Source: Xanthobacteraceae bacterium (GTDB lineage: Bacteria; Pseudomonadota; Alphaproteobacteria; Rhizobiales; Xanthobacteraceae). Taken from it: a stretch of DNA of 8,009 nucleotides. The notes beneath the pieces were generated by a model. It was not told where the DNA came from. It saw only the letters and a program-made list of their open reading frames with translations, and did not search any database. Below are positions 1 to 6,142 of the stretch, one piece after another (position 1 is the stretch's first letter; every line of letters begins with the position of its first letter). The DNA is taken from assembly GCA_030039655.1 (NCBI GenBank), contig JASHVC010000620.1, positions 1 to 8,009 of the forward strand. Reading direction: 5' to 3'. Both the position numbers and the translations under genes were made by a program.

Positions 1-53
1 TTATTGTCGCTGCGGTTGCTCTGGCCATCTTCGACGTTCTTGTAGGCAGTCAT
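1..53 (-). CDS. 5' end of an unidentified gene, cut by the window edge
   Basis: An ATG at 53-51 opens a minus-strand frame that runs off the left edge without a stop. The visible N-terminus is MTAYKNVEDGQSNRSDN, hydrophilic, with no signal peptide. A GGGAG purine run lies about 7 bases upstream of the ATG, which fits a ribosome binding site and is the main reason for calling a gene here. Seventeen residues are too few to recognise a family. It could also be a chance open stretch. Confidence 0.4.
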   Translation of the reverse strand, partial: MTAYKNVEDGQSNRSDN

Positions 54-58
54 TTTAA

Positions 59-345
59 ACTCCCAAGCACGATCGGCGCCGGTTCAACGCTGATACCGTA
101 ACCACGACAGGGCTTGGCGCCTCGGAGCGCTTCTATTGCGGCACGGGTTCAAATGCGAAGTTCGTTTTCTGGCCCACCAACGCTGGGATCAACATCGCCG
201 CCGCGTCGGGCTGGCCAACCGTTGTAAGCGCACTGCTGCTGCGGTCGCGTTAGGCTTTGCGTTGACTTATGTTCTCGGCACTGCTGTGACGTCGGCCCGT
301 TACGTCGCCGAGCCGCCGAAGGCGATATTAGTCTATCACCCGTGA
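59..345 (+). pseudogene. Possible decayed coding fragment, frameshifted
   Basis: One plus frame (59-253) has no ATG, GTG or TTG start but reads like protein, with stretches such as TGLGASERFYCGTGSNAKF and FVFWPTNAGINIAAASGWP and a GC-rich third position. It stops at TAG 251-253. Another frame over the following bases, ending TGA at 343-345, continues with a hydrophobic stretch (AAAVALGFALTYVLGTAV) and the tail AEPPKAILVYHP. The two could be parts of one small membrane or exported protein broken by a frameshift. Neither part has a ribosome binding site, and I do not recognise a family. Codon bias alone could produce this, so confidence is low. Confidence 0.25.
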
Positions 346-411
346 TCTGCTTTCCGCGTCGGCGTGTCCGGGCGGCGTTTCCCTTACAGAGCTACCCCGG
401 ACCAGTGGGGC

Positions 412-864
412 CTAAGCCGAAGCTGGCGACGCTTCAGACAGTACTGACACACGGCGATGATCCAGCGAAAAGCGACCGGCTCCTGTTACCGCAAGCAGTA
501 GGTATGCGGCGATGATCGCAAGGTTCTTATAGAAATTCGCCTGATTGGCCGCACGCGCGGCACCTTCCATCGTCCAGAAAGGATGGCCCAGCGCTGTTGC
601 AATGATAACCCAGATGACGAATGCACTGGCAACCCAGCGTGTTTTCGAACCGACTAAGATCGCTAGCCCGCCAAATAGCTCGATTGCGGCAATCAAATAG
701 CCGAGCCAAATCGGAGCTGGCGCGCCCGAAGCGATAAAGTCCATAAAACGTTTGGTACCTGGGCTATTGATGATACTTGAAACATCCATGAATTTCAGCG
801 TGCCGTATACAATAAACACCGCCGACATCAGTATCCGGCTTACGAAGACCACAACGTCCGACAT
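412..864 (-). CDS. DoxX family integral membrane protein
   Basis: A 150-residue inner-membrane protein of the DoxX family. Four hydrophobic helices are visible: near residues 4-25 (VVVFVSRILMSAVFIVYGTL), about 52-72 (IWLGYLIAAIELFGGLAILV), about 77-97 (WVASAFVIWVIIATALGHPF) and about 112-130 (LAIIAAYLLLAVTG). The Gly-rich second helix with E-L-F-G-G and the H-P-F-W after helix 3 are typical of the family. DoxX proteins are variously linked to quinone or thiosulfate oxidation and to oxidative stress membrane complexes; the role of this one cannot be read from sequence. I chose ATG 864-862 because AGGGAGG sits five bases before it. The GTG at 870 lies inside that ribosome binding site. The gene appears monocistronic, with a palindrome at 911-927 upstream. 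Length is normal and no damage is visible. Confidence 0.9.
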   Translation of the reverse strand: MSDVVVFVSRILMSAVFIVYGTLKFMDVSSIINSPGTKRFMDFIASGAPAPIWLGYLIAAIELFGGLAILVGSKTRWVASAFVIWVIIATALGHPFWTMEGAARAANQANFYKNLAIIAAYLLLAVTGAGRFSLDHRRVSVLSEASPASA

Positions 865-870
865 CTTCAC

Positions 871-1186
871 CTCCCTAGTTGCTGATGACGGCTGATCAAT
901 CGACCACTCACTGCACTTATAATGCAGCCACTAGATCAGTGTCGCAATATCGCACCCGGCCTTGTTGATACGTTCCAAGACCGTGTGGCAAGGAAACGGT
1001 TGGCCAGCCCTCAACATCCCATCGTCTGGCAATGCCAGCTTCGTTCGAGGTGCAACATGTCCGAACTTCACCCTATTGTGTCCAAAGAGCTGCAGACATC
1101 TGCGGTGTCCGAACCCTGGTCATCGGCGCTTGGAAAGCTTTGTTCCAGGACCTGCTGAGATCACGATTTGTGGGGCGTGAAGTTGT
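871..1186. other. Gene-poor stretch between two minus-strand genes
   Basis: Apart from the palindrome at 911-927 and a short CTGGC-AAT-GCCAG inverted repeat near 1029-1041, I see no convincing gene here. Several overlapping plus-strand frames are open, but they lack ribosome binding sites and have no recognisable protein pattern. They look like by-products of GC-rich composition. Confidence 0.5.
911..927. promoter_or_regulatory. Palindrome upstream of the DoxX gene, possible operator
   Basis: CTGCACTTATAATGCAG is a near-perfect palindrome (CTGCA-N7-TGCAG) centred about 55 bases before the DoxX start codon. A spaced inverted repeat with an AT-rich centre at this distance would suit a LysR- or MarR-type regulator. 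The AT-rich centre (TTATAA) could also overlap a -10 element. No regulator gene is next to it. Confidence 0.35.
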
Positions 1187-1612
1187 TCAGACCGGGGGGC
1201 GAAAGCGATCACTCCGAGGCCAGCTGTCATCTGAGGAGGGTTCGATCTCCTCAGCGTACTCAGAGAACCTGCCTCGTCTGAGCATTAACCTCAGGGCCTC
1301 CTCGGCAACGGGTCCAATTCGTTGTGGCCAACCCGTTGCGACGAACAGCTCTTCACTCATGTTCTTCGGAGTGGCGTTGACAGCTTCGATCATTAGGCAT
1401 TGTACCTGGCGCAAAGCCTCGTACTCTGCCTCGGTCATGGCTCGGTTTGGATGGGGTTCGCCCTCGTAAGGAGCCCAGTCAAAATAGGCCTCGAAATATT
1501 CGACGAACCCCGCCTTTCTGAGCGACTCCTGCCACTCAACTAACTCAAGCAGCACCTCCATGATCCGGTTTCGGATGCGTTGGTCGATAAGCCGCTTAGA
1601 GACCTCTTCCAT
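1187..1612 (-). CDS. Hypothetical acidic protein, 141 aa
   Basis: I do not recognise a named family. The product is soluble, acidic and probably mostly helical. An N-terminal helical segment (RLIDQRIRNRIMEVLLELVE, about 7-26) is followed by an aromatic patch (VEYFEAYFDWAPYEG), another helix (EAEYEALRQVQCLMIEAV), a conserved-looking FVATGWPQRI motif near residue 91, and an acidic tail (YAEEIEPSSDDSW). No membrane segment or signal peptide is seen. The reading frame has convincing amino-acid composition, which separates it from the opposite-strand frames over the same bases. Start is ATG 1612-1610 or the adjacent GTG 1615-1613; GAAAGG lies about ten bases upstream. The gene stands alone. Its function is unknown; an immunity or adaptor role is possible, but nothing in the sequence shows it. 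Confidence 0.7.
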   Translation of the reverse strand: MEEVSKRLIDQRIRNRIMEVLLELVEWQESLRKAGFVEYFEAYFDWAPYEGEPHPNRAMTEAEYEALRQVQCLMIEAVNATPKNMSEELFVATGWPQRIGPVAEEALRLMLRRGRFSEYAEEIEPSSDDSWPRSDRFRPPV

Positions 1613-1697
1613 CACGTGAAGATGCCTTTCAAACGGAACGTCAGCAAGGGCTCGAACCGCCGATCAACAAATCCTGGCAATAATAGAAACCCAAGGG

Positions 1698-1748
1698 TTG
1701 ATTCTTTGAATCAATATTCTTCGTTCTGGATTCCATTTGGAAGAATAT
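1698..1748. promoter_or_regulatory. Stacked inverted repeats in an AT-rich stretch
   Basis: TTGATTC-TTT-GAATCAA (1698-1714) is a perfect 7-bp palindrome. It is immediately followed by ATATTCTTC (1714-1722), which pairs perfectly with GAAGAATAT (1740-1748). The stretch is clearly richer in A and T than its surroundings and lies about 85-135 bases before the start of the minus-strand gene at 1612, so it may hold that gene's promoter and operator. The TTGAT/ATCAA half-sites recall FNR/FixK boxes, but the spacing is seven bases rather than four. Confidence 0.35.
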
Positions 1749-1836
1749 CCTTCGCGCCGGCCTCAAAATCCTGTTTCCAACAGCATCGGTCACAAGCAGT
1801 CTTTAACGTTCGCCTATACGACTTCTGCTCTTTCTC

Positions 1837-1872
1837 GATAGCGACCAAATTTGCGACATGCACGATGTCGCT
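1837..1872 (+). repeat. Diverged 36-bp direct repeat, copy 1
   Basis: This stretch matches 4895-4930 at 31 of 36 positions in the same orientation, and weaker similarity (CGACTTC and beyond) extends about 18 bases to the left. Read on the minus strand, both copies can encode a shared short peptide of the pattern S-(D/N)-IVHVAN-x-VAI. It is probably a remnant of an unidentified mobile element or gene. Confidence 0.6.
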
Positions 1873-2044
1873 GAAGTGCCTTGTGTCACGAGTGCCGCCG
1901 GTCCAAACGGTGGAACGCAACTGTACGAGAGATGGAGGAGGGCCCTCCGAGTTCGGCAATCAGGTGCTGATCTCAAGCTACCGCAAGCCGCTGCGGTCAA
2001 AAGCCGTGGTGGTGAACGTTGCGGAAAAGTCGGGACTTGATCCC
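1873..2044. other. Intergenic DNA before the group II intron, boundary uncertain
   Basis: No supported gene lies here. Part of this stretch may be the 5' portion of intron domain I, since small hairpins such as CGGGA-CTTGA-TCCCG (about 2031-2045) occur at its right end. I could not place a clear GUGYG 5' splice site. Confidence 0.3.
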
Positions 2045-2533
2045 GGCAGGTATGGTCGAGAGAGGCGAGCGCAAGCGAACCGCTGCGGAAGCGTCGAAAG
2101 CGATTAGATGATGTCAAAACCGGAGGCTGGCACTTCCTCCGGGATCAGCTCGGGGGATGTCCTGACACCGCCCGAGTGGCATCCGGCGTGTAGGCGGCGC
2201 GAAGCTCGACCAGGCTCTTGTACGGAACGTGAGAACCTGGCCGGTGATGGTAAGGGAAAAGGCACAAGCGGCAACAACCGTGAGGCCGAAAGTACCGATG
2301 CACCGGAGAGGGGCGCACTGCCCCGTAGTAGTGATGAAGCGGGGTAATGCCCGTGGAGCAAAGGGGGTAGGTCATCGCCGTTGACTTGGGCCAACCAGGT
2401 CAAACTGGGAGGAGCCCAAAACGTCAGCGCAAGGCGGCAGCCTTCGTGCGGTGACACGAGCCGGATGAATCGAGAGGTTCACGTCCGGATCTGTGAGGGG
2501 CTTGGGGTGTAATTCCCCGGGCCTACTCGGCAC
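2045..2533 (+). mobile_element. Group II intron RNA, ORF-less (no maturase)
   Basis: The 3' part has the hallmarks of a bacterial group II intron. Domain V is 2458-2491, exactly 34 bases. It has a lower helix GAGCCGGA/TCCGGATC, a two-base CG bulge (2482-2483), an upper helix TGAATC/GGTTCA and a GAGA tetraloop (2472-2475). The catalytic AGC is at 2459-2461. Domain VI (2495-2528) carries the expected unpaired branch-point A at 2525, eight bases before the likely 3' end ...CGGCAC at 2533. Upstream, domain I-like segments are recognisable: a CCGGAGG/CCTCCGG hairpin (2120-2142), CTCGGG/CCCGAG (2149-2154 with 2171-2176), the GGGGC/GCCCC hairpin (2310-2324), and the characteristic GTAGTAGTGATGAAG and GTGGAGCAAAGGGGG. 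A normal intron of this type would encode a maturase of about 400 residues between these parts; here about 100 bases separate them. The third domain V pair is G-A (G2460, A2489) where G-U is usual. The 5' end is approximate. Confidence 0.8.
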
Positions 2534-2628
2534 TAGGCGACATCGCGGCGTCTCATTCGGTAGCCTGGTCGGCATGGCCAGCACAAGCTCGATGGTATAT
2601 TGAGGCCATACGCCTTGGCAGTCGCCAC

Positions 2629-3201
2629 ATGATCGACTTTGATGAAGCTGTCGCTCTAGCGAGAACGCGCCCCGACATTCGCCTGATCGCAATCGATGGC
2701 TTGCCACTGGCCGGAAAATCGACGCTTGCTGGAAAACTCGCTACGGCTTTGCGAGCAGAATGCATCTATCTGGACGATTTCGTAAGACCGGAAGCGGAAT
2801 GGCGCTCGCGGACCGCGCCGTCATTTCCATTCGACTTTATTCGCTACGATGAATTTCTCAATGCAGTGAAGTCACTTGCAGGTGACGGGCTTTGTTCCTA
2901 TCGGCTATACGATTGGGACACTGCGAAGCTCCGCGACGAATATCGACTTGTCCGTCTGGATCACCCCGTCATAGTTGAAGGGGTTTCGTCGCTACATCCT
3001 GAATTGACCCCGCTCTATGATTTGAGATTTTGGATTGAGAGCGATCCCGCGACGACGCTTCAGGCTTCCCTCATGCGAGGTGTAGGTGCTTGGGAGCGTG
3101 AATGGCGCGAACTGTTTCTACCAAGCGTCGATCTGTATATGGGGACAGCCCCTAAAGGCCGAGCAGACGTCTTGGTCGCTGGACGAGGCGCACGCCAGTA
3201 G
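2629..3201 (+). CDS. P-loop kinase-like protein (uridine kinase/AAA type)
   Basis: A 190-residue soluble P-loop protein. The Walker A motif GLPLAGKST is at residues 24-32, preceded by a hydrophobic strand (RLIAID). A YLDDF motif near 47-51 sits where uridine kinase-like enzymes carry their substrate or magnesium aspartates. PVIVEGVSSL near 105-114 is the Walker B-type strand, and the C-terminal part has the R-G...W-E-R-E-W...LPS pattern of the lid region followed by RADVLVAG. The family phosphorylates small molecules such as nucleosides using ATP; the substrate here is unknown. Length is normal for the family. The ATG at 2629 gives the correct strand before the P-loop, though no strong ribosome binding site precedes it; translation could be weak. 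The gene begins about 95 bases after the intron's 3' end and is followed by the IS1182 element. Confidence 0.82.
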   Translation: MIDFDEAVALARTRPDIRLIAIDGLPLAGKSTLAGKLATALRAECIYLDDFVRPEAEWRSRTAPSFPFDFIRYDEFLNAVKSLAGDGLCSYRLYDWDTAKLRDEYRLVRLDHPVIVEGVSSLHPELTPLYDLRFWIESDPATTLQASLMRGVGAWEREWRELFLPSVDLYMGTAPKGRADVLVAGRGARQ

Positions 3202-3267
3202 CCCGCGTTCCACTCGGTTGCCGAAATTCAAACTGAGACACTAACCGCGCCCGGCACGTCCGAGATG
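3202..3267. other. Short spacer between the kinase gene and the IS element
   Basis: No gene is visible. The spacer separates the kinase stop codon from the left terminal repeat of the insertion sequence. No hairpin terminator for the kinase gene was found. Confidence 0.4.
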
Positions 3268-3288
3268 GGTCTTGGTTGTGCAGAAACG
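3268..3288 (+). repeat. IS1182 terminal inverted repeat, left (downstream of tnp)
   Basis: Matches the reverse complement of 4828-4848 at 15 of 21 positions. It lies about 49 bases after the transposase stop codon. Confidence 0.6.
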
Positions 3289-3336
3289 CTCTGGGTGAAG
3301 GGTGAGCGGATCGGTCGGCGGCGACACCTGATTTGA

Positions 3337-4776
3337 CTATGCCCGCATGGCGGCCATCAGCGGCTGGATGCCCATGATGTTGATCGCGCGTGTGAGATTG
3401 TAGGCTAATACGTGTAGCGCCATCTCAGTGGCGACCTTCGGCAGACGTTTCATCAGGAAGTGCGTGGCCCCCATCCTCATTTTCAGCGTGCCGAAGGGAT
3501 GTTCCACCGTCTCTCGCCGCTGCCGCATGGCCTGGGGGTTCTTGTCGAGGCGCCTCTGAACCGCTTGCAGCACGTGCTCGTGGTCCCAGCGCGTAATCCG
3601 TCGCTCCTTGCCGGTTGTGCAGCGAGGTTTGAGCGCACAGTCACGGCATGCATTGGTCCAATAGCGCCGTAGCTGCTGCCCATTCTCATCGTTGGTATAG
3701 TGGTACTTCAGTTTTTCGCCGGCCGGACGGCGATACACATCCTCATCGCCGAGATAGACAAAGTCCTGCTTGCCGAAGCGACCCTTTGCCTCAATGCCAG
3801 AGGTCATCGGCTTGGGAAGCGTCACCGCAATCCCCGCCTTGTCGCAGGCAAGGATTTCCTCGCCGCTGTAATAACCGCGATCAGCAACGGCTTCGAGTTT
3901 GTCGACGCCGAGGACGTGCTTCGCCTGGGAGGCGATGTTGCTAAGTTGTGCCCGGTCCGAGCCGGTGTTCGTCACCTCATGCGTGATGATCAGGTGATGG
4001 TCGGTGTCAACCGCGACCTGCACGTTGTAGCCGACCACACCGGAGCCGCGTCCGCTGGTCGCCATAGAGCGGCTGTCTGGATCAGTCAGTGAGATCTGTT
4101 GATCGGCGGATGCCAGCATCAGCTTCTCCATCGCCGCCAAGCGCTGCATCTCGCTTTCCATCTTGACCAGCTTCTCCTTCAAATGCGCTGTCTTCGCCGC
4201 CAGCTCCGCCGATGGCTCCTGCAGATCGGCCGTGTCGAGCTGCGCCAGATACCGCGCTGCGCTCTCCTCCAACTGCGCACGGCGCCGCTCGACTTTTCCG
4301 CGCGTGAAGTTCTTGTCGCGGGTATTCACAGCCTTAAATTTGCTGCCGTCGATCGCCACGCTCGCATGCGTGAGCAGACCTACGGTGCGAGAGACGTCGA
4401 TAAATTGGGCGCAGACCTTCCGAATGGCCCGGCCATTGTCCTTGCGGAAGTCGGCAATGGTCTTGTGATCGGGGGCAAGTCGACCCGTCAGCCACATCAC
4501 CTCGACATTACGTATAGCCTCGCGTTCCAATCGCCGGCTCGATTGCACCCGATTGAGATAGCCGTAGATGTAGAGCTTCAGCAGCACCGCCGGGTGATAT
4601 GATGGCCGGCCCGTGACCTCAGGAGCAACACCGCTGAACCCAAGCTCGCCCAGTTCGAGTTCATCGACGAAAACATCAATCGCGCGAACCGGATTGTCCT
4701 CGCTGATCCAGTCTTCCAGACATTCCGGAAACAACGTGCTCTGCCCACGATCCGCCCCCTCAACAACGCGTTTCAT
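3337..4776 (-). CDS. IS1182 family transposase, intact DDE enzyme
   Basis: A 479-residue DDE transposase that cuts and joins the element's own ends. The N-terminal third carries the DUF772-type domain typical of IS1182/IS5-like transposases (around GRPSYHPAVLLKLYIYGYL and TGRLAPDHKTIADFRKDNG). The catalytic core follows: first aspartate in SVAIDGSKFKAVNTRD, a long charged helical insert (about 160-215, RRRAQLEESAARYLAQL to MEKLMLAS), VGYNVQVAVDTDHHLI, second aspartate in EAVADRGYYSGEEI, then CRDCALKPRC, a possible zinc-binding cysteine group, and the glutamate in RRETVEHPFGTLKMRMG. The C-terminus ends with a conserved helix (EMALHVLAYNLTRAINIMG). I chose ATG 4776 because GGAGG lies five bases before it; GTG 4788 would overlap that site. 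No frameshift or stop interrupts it, so it may be active. Confidence 0.93.
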   Translation of the reverse strand: MKRVVEGADRGQSTLFPECLEDWISEDNPVRAIDVFVDELELGELGFSGVAPEVTGRPSYHPAVLLKLYIYGYLNRVQSSRRLEREAIRNVEVMWLTGRLAPDHKTIADFRKDNGRAIRKVCAQFIDVSRTVGLLTHASVAIDGSKFKAVNTRDKNFTRGKVERRRAQLEESAARYLAQLDTADLQEPSAELAAKTAHLKEKLVKMESEMQRLAAMEKLMLASADQQISLTDPDSRSMATSGRGSGVVGYNVQVAVDTDHHLIITHEVTNTGSDRAQLSNIASQAKHVLGVDKLEAVADRGYYSGEEILACDKAGIAVTLPKPMTSGIEAKGRFGKQDFVYLGDEDVYRRPAGEKLKYHYTNDENGQQLRRYWTNACRDCALKPRCTTGKERRITRWDHEHVLQAVQRRLDKNPQAMRQRRETVEHPFGTLKMRMGATHFLMKRLPKVATEMALHVLAYNLTRAINIMGIQPLMAAMRA

Positions 4777-4827
4777 CCGACCCTCCACAGCAGCAGAATC
4801 GCACTGCGGAGTGAATCACAGGTTGCA

Positions 4828-4848
4828 CGTTTTTACACAGCCAGGGTC
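4828..4848 (-). repeat. IS1182 terminal inverted repeat, right (upstream of tnp)
   Basis: Partner of 3268-3288. It lies about 52 bases before the transposase start, so the transposase promoter probably sits between or within this repeat and the start codon. Confidence 0.6.
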
Positions 4849-4999
4849 AACAACGGTCCTGGACACTGGCCGGTGCGACTTCCGTTGTTCGCCTGATAGC
4901 GACCTGATTTGCGACGTGAACGATGTTGCTCCTGTGCGCAGCTTGGACGCGCTTCGGCCGACACGATGTGGTAGCTTCGGAAATGAATGAGGCCGCCAA
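4847..4999 (-). pseudogene. Short decayed coding remnant beside the IS
   Basis: A minus-strand frame of 50 codons with a stop codon at each end and no proper start reads LAASFISEATTSCRPKR... followed by SNIVHVANQVAI. Its LAASF start is shared with the minus-strand frame at the right end of the window (QLAASFAPLDNE), through the 16-bp repeat at 4986-5001, and its SNIVHVANQVAI is shared with the repeat at 1837-1872. Its stop codon coincides with the edge of the IS terminal repeat. It may be the broken end of an older mobile-element gene; the family is not recognised. Confidence 0.3.
4895..4930 (+). repeat. Diverged 36-bp direct repeat, copy 2
   Basis: Matches 1837-1872 at 31 of 36 positions, same orientation. 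It lies 47 bases outside the right end of the IS1182 element. Confidence 0.6.
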
Positions 5000-5001
5000 C
5001 T
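4986..5001 (+). repeat. Exact 16-bp direct repeat, copy 1
   Basis: AATGAGGCCGCCAACT recurs exactly at 7930-7945 in the same orientation, bracketing about 2.9 kb that contains the DUF2798, pilin and PilZ genes. It sits 22 bases before the DUF2798 start codon. Confidence 0.6.
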
Positions 5002-5022
5002 AGGGGGCCTGTAGGAAGGCTC

Positions 5023-5265
5023 ATGCTCTGGATTCCCCGTCGTTACGCCCACTTTGTTTTTGGAGTCATTCAGGCCGGACTTACATCCATGATAGCGGCC
5101 GGGATCGCGGGCGCGCCCCTCATGCATCAGGGTCAATTTTTATCGCATTGGCTGGTGTCGTGGCTAATCTCGTGGGTGGCGATGCTTCCATTCGTGCTGT
5201 TCGCGGCGCCCGCTATTCGCGCAATATCGATCTTCCTGACCAGAGAGGAACCATTGAACAACTGA
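5023..5265 (+). CDS. DUF2798 family small membrane protein
   Basis: An 80-residue inner-membrane protein. It begins MLWIPRRYAHFVFGVIQAGL, and the PRRYA..F motif followed by a helix with G-L-T-S-M is typical of DUF2798 proteins. Two membrane helices are visible: about 9-29 (HFVFGVIQAGLTSMIAAGI) and about 43-67 (WLVSWLISWVAMLPFVLFAAPAI), joined by a short loop with H-Q-G. Function is unknown for the family. I chose ATG 5023 because AGGAAGG precedes it closely and the family begins near this PRRYA motif; an upstream in-frame ATG at 4987 would add twelve residues unlike the family and lies within the 16-bp repeat. Single gene, normal length. Confidence 0.82.
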   Translation: MLWIPRRYAHFVFGVIQAGLTSMIAAGIAGAPLMHQGQFLSHWLVSWLISWVAMLPFVLFAAPAIRAISIFLTREEPLNN

Positions 5266-5674
5266 AGCGGCATCGAAAAAGGTGCGCGGGACGACAACCT
5301 TGAACGGTCGAATGTCCGCACCGGCAGGCAGGCCGCAGGTTGTCTTTCAGTCCGAGCCCCGCGCTGCCCGAATGTGAAGTTTCCCGCCCCGGTAGCCTCG
5401 GCAACAAATAGCGACAGCGCTAACTTGGCGTGTCAATTAGGGTGTGGCGAGACTAATATTAAACGCCGCAGTCGGTTACGGCGCGGTCAGTAGTGGCTGA
5501 GATGACCGCGCCGCACCCCCCCGACATTATTTGATGTTTGCCTGTTGGGGGAGGAAGACGACCCCAACGGAGGGCGGCACCATCAAGACGCAAGTATGTT
5601 CGGTTTGCGATTTTGAGCTACAGCGATCCGGAAGCTGTCCCCGATCATCACCGGGAACTGAGGCGGCTTGCCCA
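5266..5674. other. Gene-free stretch downstream of the DUF2798 gene
   Basis: No supported gene was found; the open frames here are GC-driven. The notable object is the strong hairpin at 5480-5512. A C-rich run follows it at about 5515-5521. Confidence 0.45.
5480..5512. repeat. Perfect 10-bp inverted repeat, hairpin
   Basis: GGCGCGGTCA (5480-5489) pairs perfectly with TGACCGCGCC (5503-5512) across a 13-base loop. The stem is very stable, but it is followed by a C run on the plus strand rather than T, so it is not a classic Rho-independent terminator. It could be a transcript end of another kind, a protein-binding palindrome or a remnant of a repeat. A small CGCCG/CGGCG repeat (5464-5483) overlaps its left arm. 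Confidence 0.5.
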
Positions 5675-6142
5675 TTACGAGGACTTGATGTGCTCAGCCT
5701 GACCGTCGTGTCGCAGGTGAAAGCGGTGAGGCTCGAAAAGCACCATCATAATATCCTCCGCAGCAGCGGGCTGCGACACGGTTAACAGCTCGCGGCCCGC
5801 GTCGGTTGACCGAGGATGCAAGGCCACCACCAACGCGCATAGCACCACTATCGCCCCCAATGCCGCTGAAGTTGCGATGATTAGAGCTCTGCGCAGTATG
5901 AAAATGAGGTAGAGGTACGGACACTGCTTTCGGCTGACGCGCCGTAACTTCTTGCTGAAGCCAATTCCAATAAGATCTCCTTTTTCGGAGGCGGCACAGG
6001 AACGGTTTGCCACGGGTCTCTTCATAAAATGCCTGTATTGCAGCGGCAGGGGCGACACCACCGCGAGGGAGGCATCGGGACTTCGAGGTTTGCCAACGCT
6101 TCGAAGCCCCACATTTATGTACCAGCTGATCGCAAAGCGCAT
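5675..6142 (-). CDS. Doubtful small membrane-anchored protein
   Basis: This minus-strand frame is open for 155 codons, but only its C-terminal two thirds look like protein. A basic stretch (SKKLRRVSRK) is followed by one long hydrophobic segment (LYLIFILRR then IIATSAALGAIVVLCALVVA), then a polar tail (VSQPAAAEDIMMVLFEPHRF). This suggests a membrane-anchored protein with a short exposed tail. The upstream part has unlikely composition and overlaps a second open frame. A strong AAGGAG ribosome binding site lies at about 5977-5982, five bases before an in-frame ATT at 5971-5969, so the true product could be about 98 residues with a rare start codon. No family is recognised. Confidence 0.35.
   Translation of the reverse strand: MRFAISWYINVGLRSVGKPRSPDASLAVVSPLPLQYRHFMKRPVANRSCAASEKGDLIGIGFSKKLRRVSRKQCPYLYLIFILRRALIIATSAALGAIVVLCALVVALHPRSTDAGRELLTVSQPAAAEDIMMVLFEPHRFHLRHDGQAEHIKSS

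Larger units (their letters stand above)
3268..4848 (-). mobile_element. IS1182-family insertion sequence, apparently complete
   Basis: An element of about 1.58 kb bounded by imperfect terminal inverted repeats: GGTCTTGGTTGTGCAGAAACG at 3268-3288 and the reverse complement of 4828-4848 (GACCCTGGCTGTGTAAAAACG), 15 of 21 positions matching. The inner part of both (TGTG...AAACG) fits the ends of rhizobial IS1182-type elements. It contains one intact transposase gene on the minus strand that fills most of its length. I could not identify a target duplication at the boundaries, so the outer ends are accurate only to a few bases. Confidence 0.75.

Noticed and set aside
1032..1469. A 145-codon plus-strand frame
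   Set aside because: It overlaps the minus-strand gene at 1187-1612, which has better composition and a ribosome binding site; the plus frame has neither.
1698..1714. FixK/FNR box (TTGAT...ATCAA)
   Set aside because: The half-sites are separated by seven bases, not the required four, so I list it only as a palindrome.
1580..2107. A 175-codon plus-strand frame leading into the intron
   Set aside because: Composition is not protein-like, there is no ribosome binding site, and it overlaps the diverged repeat and the dyads.
2104..2457. Open frames on both strands within the intron
   Set aside because: These bases fold as group II intron RNA; the frames are by-products and none resembles a reverse transcriptase or maturase.
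3460..4602. Several long plus-strand open frames opposite the transposase
   Set aside because: They are antisense shadows of an intact, well-recognised transposase gene and have unlikely, arginine/serine/histidine-rich composition.
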